Shown here: positions 1 through 8,930 of the stretch, in pieces | Layout: every line of letters starts with the position of its first letter | Numbering within the stretch: position 1 is the first letter of the stretch | From: Stigmatella aurantiaca DW4/3-1 | Lineage (GTDB): Bacteria > Myxococcota > Myxococcia > Myxococcales > Myxococcaceae | Direction of reading: 5' to 3' | Assembly (NCBI RefSeq): GCF_000165485.1 | Contig: NC_014623.1 | Span: forward strand, 8,264,893-8,328,892 | DNA length: 64,000 bases | Program-made: the position numbers and the translations under genes | The notes under the pieces: generated by a model | The model's database searches: none | What the model was told of the DNA's origin: nothing | Seen by the model: the letters and a program-made list of their open reading frames with translations, nothing else

Positions 1-2
1 CC

Positions 3-1001
3 CAGGACTACCTCGGCACGCTCATCTCCCGCACCAGCGTCACCGTGTATCCCCAGGCGACCGGCTACGTGCAGAGCATCGACGTCAAGCCCGGCCAGCG
101 CGTGGAGGCGGGGCAAATCTTGATCCAGGTCGACCCGCGCGAGGGCCGGGCCCTGCTCGAGAGCGTCCAGGCCCAGCGCGCCTCGGCCCAGGCCAACCTG
201 GATCTGGCCCAGCGAAGCCTCCAGCGCAGCGAGCAGCTCGTGCGCGAAGGGCTCATGAGCCGTCAGGAATATGATCAGTCGGTGGCGCAGGCCAAGGCGG
301 CCGAGGCGAGTGCCCGCGCCGCCTCGGCCCAGCTCACCGCCCAGGCGGTGCAGTTGGGCTTCACCCACGTGAAGGCCCCCTTCGATGGCATCGTGGGGGA
401 CATCCCGGTGAAGGTGGGAGACTTCATCTCTCCGCAGACCGTGGTCACCAGCGTGGACCAGAGCCAGGCGCTGGAAGTGTCCGTGGCGTTGCCCGCGCAA
501 CGGGTCACGTCGGTGCGCGTGGGAGAGACCAGGGTGGAGGTGCTGGGAGACAAGGAGACGCCCGTGGCCTCCGCCACCGTCTTCTTCGTGGCCCCGAACC
601 CCGATCCGCAAACCCAGTTGGTGGAGATCAAGGCGGCCTTCAAGAACGAGGCGGGACTCCTGGCCGGCCAGCGCGTCCCCGTCCGGGTGGTGTTCGACGT
701 GCACGACGCGCTGCGGATGCCGGCCTATGCGGTGGCGCGGCAGAGCGGACAGAGCTTCGCCTGGGTGGTGGCCTCGGGGGACGGCGGAACCGTGGCGCAG
801 CGGCGCCCGGTGACGCTGGGGGACATCTCCGACAACGCCTACGAGGTCCGCGAGGGGCTCAAGTCCGGCGAGCAGGTGGTCGTCACCGGCTTGCAAATCC
901 TCCAGAACGGCCAAGCCATCGAGCCCAAACCCCACGAGCGCGAGGGCGTTGGTGGGGGCGGAGACGCAGGCGTGGGAAGCGGCACGGACGCAGGACAGTG
1001 A
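3..1001 (+). CDS. RND efflux periplasmic adaptor (membrane fusion protein), 5' end missing
   Basis: Periplasmic adaptor that links an inner-membrane RND pump to an outer-membrane channel. The frame is open from base 3, and the first GTG (45) lies inside the conserved first lipoyl half (VTVYPQATGYVQSIDVKPGQRV region), so the true start and the lipid or signal segment lie before the window. About 332 residues are visible: lipoyl half, a coiled-coil hairpin with Q/A/R-rich heptads (about residues 50-100), the second lipoyl half (KAPFDGIVGDIPVKVGD), then beta-barrel and membrane-proximal domains. The C-terminus carries a low-complexity tail with DAG repeats. The stop is 9 bases before the pump gene, so the two are surely co-transcribed. 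The substrate cannot be told. Confidence 0.93.
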   Translation, partial: QDYLGTLISRTSVTVYPQATGYVQSIDVKPGQRVEAGQILIQVDPREGRALLESVQAQRASAQANLDLAQRSLQRSEQLVREGLMSRQEYDQSVAQAKAAEASARAASAQLTAQAVQLGFTHVKAPFDGIVGDIPVKVGDFISPQTVVTSVDQSQALEVSVALPAQRVTSVRVGETRVEVLGDKETPVASATVFFVAPNPDPQTQLVEIKAAFKNEAGLLAGQRVPVRVVFDVHDALRMPAYAVARQSGQSFAWVVASGDGGTVAQRRPVTLGDISDNAYEVREGLKSGEQVVVTGLQILQNGQAIEPKPHEREGVGGGGDAGVGSGTDAGQ

Positions 1002-1010
1002 GGGCTCGGC

Positions 1011-4000
1011 ATGTTCACGGACTTCTTCATCCGCAGGCCTGTCTTCGCCACCGTCCTGTCCATCATCATCGTCCTGGTTGGCGCCATCTCCATTCCTTCG
1101 TTGCCCGTGGCCCAGTACCCGGACCTGGCCCTGCCGCAGGTGACCGTGCAGGCCACCTACCTGGGCGCCTCCGCCGAGGTGGTGGAGAGCGCGGTGACCA
1201 CCGTGCTGGAGCGCGAGCTCAACGGCCTGGAGGGCATGCGCTACATCTCCTCCAGCAGCACCAATGACGGGACCAGTCAGATCACCCTCACCTTCGATCC
1301 CAGCCGCGATGTGGACCTGGCGGCGGTGGACGTGCAGAACCGGGTGTCCACGGCCTCGGCGCGCCTGCCGGCCGAGGTGAATGCCGTGGGCCTCACCATC
1401 AACAAGGCGCAGACGCAGTTGCTGATGACGTTCGGCCTCTTTGACCCGGAGGGGCGCTACGAGCGCGAGTTCCTGAGCAACTACGCGGACGTCTACATCC
1501 GCGACGCGCTGCGGCGGGTGCCCGGGGTGGGCGATGTCCGCATCTTCGGCGAGCGGCGCTTCGCCATGCGGCTGTGGCTGGATCCGTCGAGGCTGGCGGC
1601 CCGGAGCCTCACGGCCCAGGATGTGGTGACGGCGCTGCGGGAGCAGAACTTCCAGGTCGCCGCGGGCCAGGTGGGCCAGCCCCCCTCGCCTCCGGACCAG
1701 TCGTACCAGCTGAGCGTGCGGGTCCAGGGACGGCTGAGCGAGCCCTCCGAGTTCGGCAACCTCATCATCCAGCGTGGCGCCACGGGCGAGCTGGTCCGGC
1801 TCAAGGACGTGGGGAGCGCGGAGCTGGGGGCGGAGAACTACGGGCAGCTCCTGCGCTTCAACGGCCGGGACGCGGTGGGCCTGGGCATCTTCCAGCTCCC
1901 CGATGCGAACGCCCTGGACGTGCGGGACGGGGTGGTGAAGGAGCTGGACCGGCTCAAGGCGCGCTTTCCTCCCGGCATGACGTACGAGCTGGCCACGGAC
2001 ACGACGCGCGCGGTGAGCGCCTCCATCGAGGAGGTGCTGCACACGCTGGCCGAGGCCATCGCGCTGGTGGTGCTGGTGGTCTTCATCTTCCTCCATGGCT
2101 GGCGCAGCGTGCTCATCGTCGCGCTGACGCTGCCGGTGTCCCTGGTGGGTACCTTCGCCTTCGTGTCCCTGTTTGGCTTCTCGCTCAACACGCTCACGCT
2201 GTTCGGCCTGACGCTGGCCACCGGCCTGGTGGTGGACGACGCCATCGTCGTCATCGAGAACGTCGAGCGCGTCATGGAACAGGAGCGCCTGAACGCACGC
2301 GAGGCCACGGAGCGGGGCATGCGGCAGGTGGCCAGCGCCGTGGTGGCCATCGCGCTGGTGCTCTCGGCGGTGTTCATCCCCGTGGCCTTCTTCCCGGGCA
2401 CCACGGGCGCCATCTACCGGCAGTTCGCCCTCACGCTCGCCTTCTCCATCGCCCTGTCGGCGCTGTGCGCGCTCACGCTGTCCCCGGCGATGTGCGCCCG
2501 GTTGCTCCGGCCGAGCCATGGCACCAAGTGGCGGGTGTTCCGCTGGGTGGATGATGGGGTGAACGGCCTGCGCCGGGGCTATGACTGGCTGCTGCGCCGG
2601 CTGCTCGGGCGGCTGCGCTGGGTGGTGACGGGGGTGTTCGTCGTGCTCGTGGGGCTCACCGTCCTGCTCTACCGGGTGACGCCCACCGGCTTCATCCCGG
2701 ACGAGGACCAGGGCTACCTCATCGTCTCCGTGCAGGGCCCGGAGGGCACCTCGCTGGAGTACACGCGGCAGATTCTCCTGAAGACCGAGGAGGTGCTGAA
2801 GAAGCAGCCCGAGGTCGAAGACCTCTTCACCATCGGCGGGTACTCCTTCCAGGGCAACGGCCCCAACTACGGCACGCTCTTCGTCAGCCTCAAGCCGTGG
2901 TCCGACCGGGAAAAGGAAGAGAACAGCGTGGCCGCCTTGGTGGAGCGGCTGCGCGGCCCCCTGGGAGGCATCAGCGGCGCGCGGGTGCTGCCCTTCCAGC
3001 CGCCCGCCATCCGCGGCGTGGGCAGCGTGGGCGGCTTCCAGTTCATCCTCGAGGATCAGCAGGGCGAGCGCTCCCTGGAAGAGCTGGCCGCGGTCACCAA
3101 ACAGCTGACCGGGGCCGCCAACCAATCGGAGTCTCTGCGCGGCGTGTTCTCCACGTTCACGGCGGACACCCCGCTGCTGGATGTGCAGGTGGACCGCGAG
3201 AAGGCCAAGGCCCTGGGCATCTCGCTGGACAGCTTGTTTTCCACGCTCCAGGTGTACCTGGGCAGCCAGTACGTGAATGACTTCTCCTTCGCCAACCGCG
3301 TGTACCGCGTCTACGTGCAGGCGGCGGTCCCCTTCCGGGACGAGCCGAAGGACATCGGGTCCTTCTATGTGCGCGCCGCGGACGGCAGCATGGTGCCCCT
3401 GGACAGCCTGGTGACGGTCAACCCCATCACCAGCGCGCAGACCATCCGCCACTACAACCTGTTCCGGTCCGCCGAGGTCAACGGCCAGCAGGCGCCGGGC
3501 ACCAGCACGGGCCAGGGCCTGTCGGCGATGGAGGAAGTGTCCCGCCAGACGCTGCCCCCCGGCTACACCTACGAGTGGACGGGCATCTCGCTGGAGCAGA
3601 AACAGGCCGGCGGCCAGGTCCTCCTCATCTTCGGCCTGGGCATCGTCTTCGTGTTCCTGGTGCTGGCGGCGCAGTACGAGAGCTACGCGCTGCCGATGGT
3701 GGTCATCCTGGCGGTGCCCGTGGCCATCCTGGGGGCGCTGGGCTTCCAGAACCTGCGAGGGCTGCCCAACGACGTGTTCTGCCAGGTGGGCCTGGTGATG
3801 TTGGTGGGCCTGGCCAGCAAGAACGCCATCCTCATCGTGGAGTTCGCCGAGCAGCTGCGCGGCGAGGGCAAGTCCGTGGTGGATGCGGCGGTGAGCGCCG
3901 CCGAGACGCGGCTGAGGCCCATCCTGATGACCTCCATCGCCTTCCTGCTCGGCGTGCTGCCGCTGGTGCTGGCCTCGGGGGCAGGGGCCTCGGCCCGCAA

Positions 4001-4166
4001 GTCCCTGGGGACCGCGGTGTTCGGAGGCATGCTCCTGTCCACCTTCATCAACCTCATCTTCATCCCCGTGCTGTACGTGCTGGTGGAGACCGCGCGCACG
4101 CGGGTCCTCAAGAACCGCGAGCACAAGCAGCCCGAGGGCCCGGCCCCCGCGCCTCAAGAGGCATAG
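1011..4166 (+). CDS. RND multidrug efflux pump, HAE1 (AcrB/MexB) family
   Basis: Proton-driven inner-membrane trimeric pump. At 1051 residues it has the normal family length. It begins MFTDFFIRRPVFATVLS, the classic N-terminus. TM4 carries the adjacent Asp pair (VVDDAIVVIENV, about residues 408-409) of the proton relay, and the second periplasmic half begins with the hallmark GFIPDEDQG near residue 562. Two repeats of TM segments and two porter domains are present, with no frameshift. It follows the adaptor gene by 9 bases. No outer-membrane channel gene follows; that gene may lie upstream of the window or elsewhere. Drugs, solvents, bile salts or a self-made metabolite are all possible substrates. 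Confidence 0.96.
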   Translation: MFTDFFIRRPVFATVLSIIIVLVGAISIPSLPVAQYPDLALPQVTVQATYLGASAEVVESAVTTVLERELNGLEGMRYISSSSTNDGTSQITLTFDPSRDVDLAAVDVQNRVSTASARLPAEVNAVGLTINKAQTQLLMTFGLFDPEGRYEREFLSNYADVYIRDALRRVPGVGDVRIFGERRFAMRLWLDPSRLAARSLTAQDVVTALREQNFQVAAGQVGQPPSPPDQSYQLSVRVQGRLSEPSEFGNLIIQRGATGELVRLKDVGSAELGAENYGQLLRFNGRDAVGLGIFQLPDANALDVRDGVVKELDRLKARFPPGMTYELATDTTRAVSASIEEVLHTLAEAIALVVLVVFIFLHGWRSVLIVALTLPVSLVGTFAFVSLFGFSLNTLTLFGLTLATGLVVDDAIVVIENVERVMEQERLNAREATERGMRQVASAVVAIALVLSAVFIPVAFFPGTTGAIYRQFALTLAFSIALSALCALTLSPAMCARLLRPSHGTKWRVFRWVDDGVNGLRRGYDWLLRRLLGRLRWVVTGVFVVLVGLTVLLYRVTPTGFIPDEDQGYLIVSVQGPEGTSLEYTRQILLKTEEVLKKQPEVEDLFTIGGYSFQGNGPNYGTLFVSLKPWSDREKEENSVAALVERLRGPLGGISGARVLPFQPPAIRGVGSVGGFQFILEDQQGERSLEELAAVTKQLTGAANQSESLRGVFSTFTADTPLLDVQVDREKAKALGISLDSLFSTLQVYLGSQYVNDFSFANRVYRVYVQAAVPFRDEPKDIGSFYVRAADGSMVPLDSLVTVNPITSAQTIRHYNLFRSAEVNGQQAPGTSTGQGLSAMEEVSRQTLPPGYTYEWTGISLEQKQAGGQVLLIFGLGIVFVFLVLAAQYESYALPMVVILAVPVAILGALGFQNLRGLPNDVFCQVGLVMLVGLASKNAILIVEFAEQLRGEGKSVVDAAVSAAETRLRPILMTSIAFLLGVLPLVLASGAGASARKSLGTAVFGGMLLSTFINLIFIPVLYVLVETARTRVLKNREHKQPEGPAPAPQEA

Positions 4167-4192
4167 GCGGGAGGACCGCCGAGGAAAAAGGA

Positions 4193-4238
4193 CGAGGCCG
4201 CGAAGCCCCCGAAGCCACCGGGCGCTGTCGCGGCCTCG
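4193..4238 (-). terminator. Intrinsic terminator between convergent genes
   Basis: A perfect 11-bp inverted repeat (CGAGGCCGCGA at 4193-4203, TCGCGGCCTCG at 4228-4238) with a 24-nt loop. Read on the minus strand it is followed by a T run (complement of AAAAA at 4185-4189), so it ends the DUF4142 transcript. On the plus strand no U-tract follows, so it would be a weaker stop for the pump operon. Confidence 0.7.
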
Positions 4239-4251
4239 CCACGTCAGGACA

Positions 4252-4905
4252 TCACTTCATGGAATGATGGATGCGCTTGCCTTCCGTGATGTGGGCCATG
4301 ACGAGGGCATCCGTCTTGGCGATCATGCTGGTGAAGACAGGGTCGGACTCGAACTTCTTCTCCCCCTTGCCCAGCATCTTCTTGCCCTTCTCCTGATCAT
4401 CCAGGACCTGCGAGAGGAACGCCTTGTCGAAGTCCTTGCCGTCCTTCTCGCCGAGCTTGTCCAGGTCCTTCTGGGCCTTCATGACATCCTTGTCCATGTG
4501 CATGTCGGCGCGATGCATGTCCTTGTCGTAGCGCTTCTCGCCCCCCGAACCGCCCACGCCCATCATCGGCGTGGCCAGGGTGACCGTCATCACCTCGATG
4601 TCCTTGCTGTAGGCCCAGTCCATCAGATCGCTTCGATTCTGCCGGTGGTCTTGCACCAGCCGCTCAGCGAACTGGCGAACTTCCTCGCTCTGCGCGCGCT
4701 GCAACGCCAGCTCTCCCAGGGCCACTTGCTTGGAGTCGAACAGGGCCATCTGGTCCAGATAGGCATCGCTCTTCGCCGCCGCCTCGCCAATGCGGTGCGC
4801 TTCCTTCTTCTGCTCGTCCTTCGCCACCGCCGTGGACCCCACCATCAGGGCAGCCAACGCGGCAAACGCCAGAACCTTCCGACCATTCCCACGCGTCCAG
4901 ATCAT
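4252..4905 (-). CDS. Secreted DUF4142-family protein
   Basis: 217-residue exported protein. The N-terminus has a basic stretch, a hydrophobic core (VLAFAALAALMVGS) and an Ala-rich cleavage region before KDEQKK. The mature part is a helical bundle (about residues 39-200) with the DUF4142 pattern: a long helix with DQMALFDSKQVALGELAL, then VRQFAERLVQDHRQNRSDL, and near the end FLSQVLDDQEKGKKML. A Met/His/Asp-rich insert (MHRADMHMDKD, about residue 130) is unusual and could bind metal, but that is speculation. DUF4142 proteins are of unknown function, periplasmic or envelope-associated. It is a single gene ending at an intrinsic terminator. Confidence 0.85.
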   Translation of the reverse strand: MIWTRGNGRKVLAFAALAALMVGSTAVAKDEQKKEAHRIGEAAAKSDAYLDQMALFDSKQVALGELALQRAQSEEVRQFAERLVQDHRQNRSDLMDWAYSKDIEVMTVTLATPMMGVGGSGGEKRYDKDMHRADMHMDKDVMKAQKDLDKLGEKDGKDFDKAFLSQVLDDQEKGKKMLGKGEKKFESDPVFTSMIAKTDALVMAHITEGKRIHHSMK

Positions 4906-4977
4906 GACGACCTCCCCTCACGAATGACTGCGTGAATGTGGGAATGCGTCTGGAGCGATGGCAACACACGGGACAAG

Positions 4978-5013
4978 GCCCGCCTCCCCTCCCCTGAGGG
5001 AGGGGGGACGGGC
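4978..5013. terminator. Strong GC hairpin downstream of the metalloprotease gene
   Basis: An 8-bp stem CCCCTCCC (4986-4993) / GGGAGGGG (4998-5005) with a 4-nt loop is enclosed by an outer GCCCG (4978-4982) / CGGGC (5009-5013) pairing. It lies 9 bases past the stop of the minus-strand protease gene. No U-tract is present, so it may act as an RNA 3'-end stabiliser or a Rho-type end rather than a textbook terminator. Confidence 0.45.
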
Positions 5014-5021
5014 GAGCGGCT

Positions 5022-6176
5022 TCAGTTCGCGCTCACCACGAGCGACGACGCCCGGTCGTTCCAGCCGTCGTCGACCAGCGACGCGTCATCCGCCGTCTTC
5101 GTGAGCGTGGCGCCCGTGAAGTTGTCGTCCGCGTACAAGACGACCTTGTAACCGGCCGCGACCTTCAAGGACGTGATGTCGTCATTGAGAACGCCCCAGG
5201 CGCTCAGGGTCGCGAGGTTGTAGCGGCCCACGGGCAAGCCCGCCGCGTAGCCGCCGTGGTTGATGTCCTGGAACAGGGTCACCGCGGTGGGCCCGGGGTT
5301 CGCATAGGTGAAGGGGAAGCTCTTCTGCGCCTGGACGAACTGGGTCTCCCACTCGGCGGGCCAGCCGAACGCGGAGGTGGCCTGGGTCTTCAGGTTGACG
5401 CCCGCCGCGCCGCTCCAGAAGTGGATGAACTCGCCCCAGTTCATGTTGCGCGAGTAGTTGTTTCCGCTCTTCGGGAAGTACTGGGCCAGCAGGACGAAGT
5501 AGCGGTTCAGCACCGTGGCGCCGCCGTAGTTCGCGTAGATGGGGTAGAACCAGTCCCGGAACCAGTGCGTGTTGGCGCGGGGGAAGTTGTCCGTCGCGTT
5601 CTGCATCAGGTTGAACCACCGGTTGGCATCGGCGGTCCGCCCCAACCCCAGGTACACGTCGTAGTTGAAGATCTCCGCCCACTTGCTGTCGCCCCAGAGG
5701 CCAAAGGCGGGCGAGTTGTGGACGCCCTTCGCCGCGCCTTCCACGATGTGGGCCACCTCATGGGTGACGATGTCCAGGTCGTTGCCCGTTCCGCTCGTCC
5801 ACGCGGTGGACGAGCTGGAGCCCACGTCGATGACGTTCCGGTAGTCATGGCTGGCGTCGAAGTACGTGGAGGGGTGCCCGCCGCTGTACTTGGCCGTGTG
5901 GAAGATGGCGTACAGCTGGGGGGCCGTGCCGAAGTGCGCGTAGGTCTTCTTCGTGTAGCGCCAGACCGCGCTGACGTATTGGTTGGGCCAGGTGATCGAC
6001 CGGTTCACTTCATTGTCGAAATAGATGGCCACGTCATTGTCTTGGTAGACCCGGGTCACCACCTGGTTGTGTTCAAACCAGTGCTCCTGCCAGGTCGCGG
6101 GAGGAACTTGCGCCCAGGCCGTCGCCGAGGCGAGCAGGGGCAGCACGAAGGCGGCAGCGGGTGTGAGGCTTTTCAT
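5022..6176 (-). CDS. Secreted zinc metalloprotease with C-terminal beta/gamma-crystallin domain
   Basis: 384 residues. A signal peptide (MKSLTPAAAFVLPLLASATAWA) is followed by a zincin-type catalytic region with HEVAH at about residues 139-143 and a downstream WAEIFNYDVYLGLG stretch whose Glu could be the third zinc ligand. The layout resembles the 'peptidase of plants and bacteria' (basic secretory protein) group, but this assignment is by motif only. The last 90 residues form a double Greek-key beta/gamma-crystallin domain, with two calcium-binding signatures of the N/D-N/D-x-x-S/T-S type (NDDITS and NDRASS). Calcium binding may stabilise the secreted enzyme. Monocistronic. A role in predation or matrix turnover would be inference. 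Confidence 0.8.
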   Translation of the reverse strand: MKSLTPAAAFVLPLLASATAWAQVPPATWQEHWFEHNQVVTRVYQDNDVAIYFDNEVNRSITWPNQYVSAVWRYTKKTYAHFGTAPQLYAIFHTAKYSGGHPSTYFDASHDYRNVIDVGSSSSTAWTSGTGNDLDIVTHEVAHIVEGAAKGVHNSPAFGLWGDSKWAEIFNYDVYLGLGRTADANRWFNLMQNATDNFPRANTHWFRDWFYPIYANYGGATVLNRYFVLLAQYFPKSGNNYSRNMNWGEFIHFWSGAAGVNLKTQATSAFGWPAEWETQFVQAQKSFPFTYANPGPTAVTLFQDINHGGYAAGLPVGRYNLATLSAWGVLNDDITSLKVAAGYKVVLYADDNFTGATLTKTADDASLVDDGWNDRASSLVVSAN

Positions 6177-6446
6177 GGATCAGGCTCCATCGCTTTCTTG
6201 TCACGAGGCGAGTTGTGGGCGGGCCACCGCCTGCCCACATGGACGGCCTAATCCCGATTTTACCAAATTTCAAGAAATCAAAGAACAAGCCGCCCACCCC
6301 GCAACCCGGAGGGGAAATGGCCCAACATGCGAGCACCATGCCCTGGGAGCCCCCTCCACGTGCATGGCCCCACGCACCTGCCGCTCCGCTTCGAGCCGGG
6401 CCCGCGGGCCACCGCACCGGCCTGAGGCCAGGGGCCGGGGCCCGTA
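6177..6446. other. Intergenic region with an AT-rich island; probable protease promoter
   Basis: 270 bases between two minus-strand genes. Most is GC-rich, but 6253-6290 is strikingly AT-rich for this genome. On the minus strand it reads TTGATTTCTTGAAATTTGG and then TAAAAT, a plausible -10 element. No well-spaced -35 box can be fixed, so the promoter is suggested by composition rather than proven. Confidence 0.35.
6417..6438 (-). terminator. Hairpin after msrQ
   Basis: CCGGCC (6417-6422) and GGCCGG (6433-6438) form a 6-bp stem with a 10-nt loop, starting 8 bases beyond the msrQ stop on the minus strand. A 12-nt palindrome (GGCCCGCGGGCC, 6399-6410) follows. There is no T run, so this is only a candidate transcript end. 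Confidence 0.35.
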
Positions 6447-7067
6447 TCAGGCGGGACGCGGCGTGGCGCGGGTCCGGCGCCGCTTGCGCACGGCCTCCAC
6501 GGCCCGGATGCCCAGGAGGACGGCCAGGACCGCGGCGAAGATGAGCGGCTCGGTGAGATCCTTCTTCACCCGCCACACGAAGTGCACCACGCCCAGCACC
6601 GCCGCCACGTAGACGAGCCGGTGCAAGCGCTGCCAGGTGGGAAAGCCCAGGCGCCGCACGGACGCGTTCGTGGACGTCAGCGCCAGGGGCACCAGCAACA
6701 TCAGCGCGACGAACCCCACGGCGATGAAGCTCCGCTCGGTGATGTCCTGGAAGATGCGGCCCAGCGCCAGCCCCTGGTCCACCACCGCGTACGTGAGGAA
6801 GTGCAGCACCGCGTAGGCGAAGGCCATGAGCCCCAGCATCTTTCGCAGCCGCAGGGGCCACGTCCACGCGAAGAGCAGCTTGAGCGGCGTACACGCCAGG
6901 GACACCAGGAGGAACACCAGCGCCAGGAGCCCGGTCTGGTTGAGCACCACCTCGATGACGTTGGGTCCCAGTTCGCCCTGCAACCCCTGCACGAGCAGCA
7001 GCGCCAGCGGACTCAAGCCCCCCACCAGGACGGCGGGCTTGAGCCAGGGAAACGGGGGGGAGGCCAT
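6447..7067 (-). CDS. msrQ: Heme-binding membrane subunit of the methionine sulfoxide reductase system (MsrQ/YedZ)
   Basis: 206-residue integral membrane protein of the ferric-reductase-like family, with about six TM helices. It passes electrons from the respiratory chain through b-type heme to the periplasmic MsrP. The family signature is clear: LNQTGLLALVFLLVSLACTPL in the first half, a heme His in FAYAVLHFLTY, and a second pair in WQRLHRLVYVAAVLGVVHFVW. The C-terminus is a short basic cytoplasmic tail. It starts 3 bases after the msrP stop, so the two are translationally close and form the standard msrPQ pair, which repairs oxidised methionine in periplasmic proteins. Confidence 0.92.
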   Translation of the reverse strand: MASPPFPWLKPAVLVGGLSPLALLLVQGLQGELGPNVIEVVLNQTGLLALVFLLVSLACTPLKLLFAWTWPLRLRKMLGLMAFAYAVLHFLTYAVVDQGLALGRIFQDITERSFIAVGFVALMLLVPLALTSTNASVRRLGFPTWQRLHRLVYVAAVLGVVHFVWRVKKDLTEPLIFAAVLAVLLGIRAVEAVRKRRRTRATPRPA

Positions 7068-7070
7068 GGC

Positions 7071-8093
7071 TCAGTAGTTCTCGCGCAGGTCCATGCCCGT
7101 ATAGAGGGAGGCGACCTGCTCCGCGTAGCCGTTGAAGGGCAGCGTGGGACGGCGGCGGAACTCCCCAATGCGCCGCTCGGTGGCCTGGCTCCAGCGCGGG
7201 TGATCCACCGCCGGGTTCACGTTCGCGTAGAAGCCGTACTCGTTGGACGCCGCGAGGTTCCACGTGGTGGGCGGCTGACGCTCGGTGAGCGTGATGCGGA
7301 CGATGGATTTGATGCCCTTGAAGCCGTACTTCCAAGGCACCACCAGCCGCAGGGGCGCGCCGTTCTGGGGCGGCAGCGCCTTGCCATAGAGCCCCGTGGC
7401 CAACAGGGTGAGCGGGTGGACCGCCTCGTCCAGGCGCAGCCCTTCCACATAGGGCCAGTCCAGCACGCGGCGCTTCTGACCGGGCATCTGCTCCGGGTCC
7501 TTCAAGGTGGTGAAGGCCACGTACTTCGCACGGCTCGTGGGCTCCACGCGCTTGATCAGCTCCCCCAGCGGGATGCCCAGCCAGGGGATGACCATGGACC
7601 AGGCCTCCACGCAGCGCATCCGGTAGATGCGCTCCTCCGGAGGGAACCAGGCGAGGAGCTGGTCGATGTCCACCGTCTGCGGCTTGTTCACCTCGCCGTC
7701 CACGACGACGGCCCAGGGCCTCGTCTTGAGCGTATGGGCGTTCTGGACCGGATCCCCCTTGTCGAGCCCGAACTCATAGAAGTTGTTGTAGGAGGTGACG
7801 TCGTCGTAGGGCGTCTGCGCCTCGTCCGTGTCGTAAGGCCCCAGGGATTTCTGGGCGATCGGCGCCTCATCCGCGGGCGGCTCGGCGGGCCCTGCCTTGC
7901 CTCCTGCTTCGGGAGGGGGCGGTGTTTCGCCGGGCCGGGTGCGCTTGGGGCCCAACAAGTAGAGGCCTCCTCCCACGGCCGCGGCCGTCCCGAGAAAGAG
8001 GCCCGCGTTCTTGATGAACTCGCGGCGCCGCCGGTAGAGCGTCTCGGGGGTCACTTCGGACTCAGGGGGCTGAGGCGCCTTCTTGTCGGACAT
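7071..8093 (-). CDS. msrP: Periplasmic molybdopterin methionine sulfoxide reductase, catalytic subunit MsrP (YedY)
   Basis: 340 residues from the ATG at 8093 ([10 protein letters not shown]). A more upstream start would run back into crtW. A Tat signal (RRREFIKN followed by a hydrophobic segment) lies near residues 21-45, then a Pro/Gly/Ala linker. The sulfite-oxidase fold is recognisable: [13 protein letters not shown], the molybdenum-ligand Cys in [15 protein letters not shown] (about residue 160), and [18 protein letters not shown]. It reduces methionine sulfoxide in envelope proteins using electrons from MsrQ. It sits between the ketolase-like gene (11-base gap) and msrQ (3-base gap), so all three probably share a transcript. 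Confidence 0.93.
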   Translation of the reverse strand: MSDKKAPQPPESEVTPETLYRRRREFIKNAGLFLGTAAAVGGGLYLLGPKRTRPGETPPPPEAGGKAGPAEPPADEAPIAQKSLGPYDTDEAQTPYDDVTSYNNFYEFGLDKGDPVQNAHTLKTRPWAVVVDGEVNKPQTVDIDQLLAWFPPEERIYRMRCVEAWSMVIPWLGIPLGELIKRVEPTSRAKYVAFTTLKDPEQMPGQKRRVLDWPYVEGLRLDEAVHPLTLLATGLYGKALPPQNGAPLRLVVPWKYGFKGIKSIVRITLTERQPPTTWNLAASNEYGFYANVNPAVDHPRWSQATERRIGEFRRRPTLPFNGYAEQVASLYTGMDLRENY

Positions 8094-8104
8094 GGCTCCC
8101 TTCC

Positions 8105-8842
8105 TTACGCGGCAGGCCGTGCGTCCGTTACCGAAGCCCGCGCGTCCTTCATGCGCCACAGCGCCCACCAAGGGGTGGAGGGAGATTCATGGTGCTCCCA
8201 GTGGTAGCTGAAGAAATAGCACGAGAGCATGGCCACCCAGTGGTTGCGCGGCAGGGTGCGGGCATGGTGGGGCGCCATCTCCGGCGTCTCCGGGCGGCGG
8301 TGGGGTACGTAGGTGCCGAAGTAGAAGAGCTGGAAGGTGCCCAGCACCGCGGGCACCACCCAGAAGAGCCAGATGCGCCACTGCTCCACGCCCAGCCACC
8401 ACAGGATGTTGAACTTCAACGCCATCACGGAGAATTGAATCACCGTGGCGTAGCGGACCATGAAGGTGCCCAGCCACGGCCAGAAGGACTGGGTGCGCGT
8501 CGAGAAGTCGGGATCGCTCTCGCTCGTGGGGTCCGCATGGTGGGCGCGGTGATTCACCACCAGCCGGTGGTACGAGAGCCCCGCGAAGAGGAAGCAGGCC
8601 GCCGTCCCCACGGCGTTGTTCAGCCACCGGCGGCGGCTCACCGTGCCGTGCATCGCGTCGTGGCCGGTGATGAAGAGGCCCGTGCACAGGTAGCCCTGCA
8701 CCAGGATGTGCAGCCAGGCGAGCGGGGAGGACCAGGAAGGTCCCTCGTTCGAGAGCAACCAGACGAGGTGCCCCGCCCAAGCGCCGAGGATGAACAGCGC
8801 GATGGGGACTCCCCAGGGGCCATGGCCAACGCGAGCGCTCAT
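8105..8842 (-). CDS. CrtW-type beta-carotene ketolase / membrane fatty-acid desaturase family
   Basis: 245-residue di-iron membrane oxygenase with several TM segments. Three His boxes are seen: GHDAMHG (residues 60-66), NHRAHHADP (about 97-105) and [14 protein letters not shown] (about 213-226), plus [13 protein letters not shown] (about 173-184). This set, especially the last two, matches carotenoid 4-ketolases of the CrtW type better than acyl desaturases. A 4-keto carotenoid product fits the keto-carotenoid glycosides reported from Stigmatella-like myxobacteria, but no other carotenoid gene is in the window. It leads the probable operon with msrP and msrQ. Another desaturase substrate cannot be excluded. 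Confidence 0.75.
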   Translation of the reverse strand: MSARVGHGPWGVPIALFILGAWAGHLVWLLSNEGPSWSSPLAWLHILVQGYLCTGLFITGHDAMHGTVSRRRWLNNAVGTAACFLFAGLSYHRLVVNHRAHHADPTSESDPDFSTRTQSFWPWLGTFMVRYATVIQFSVMALKFNILWWLGVEQWRIWLFWVVPAVLGTFQLFYFGTYVPHRRPETPEMAPHHARTLPRNHWVAMLSCYFFSYHWEHHESPSTPWWALWRMKDARASVTDARPAA

Positions 8843-8930
8843 ACGAGGCTGGTTCTGGCCATGCTCCTGCCGCCGCGCACGGAAAAACGACGCACGGCGG
8901 GAGGGCGGACAGCCGGACGGGGGCCCATGC

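Noticed and set aside
6582-8207. Long plus-strand frame across msrQ, msrP and crtW
   Set aside because: It runs through three clear minus-strand genes and shows no domain.
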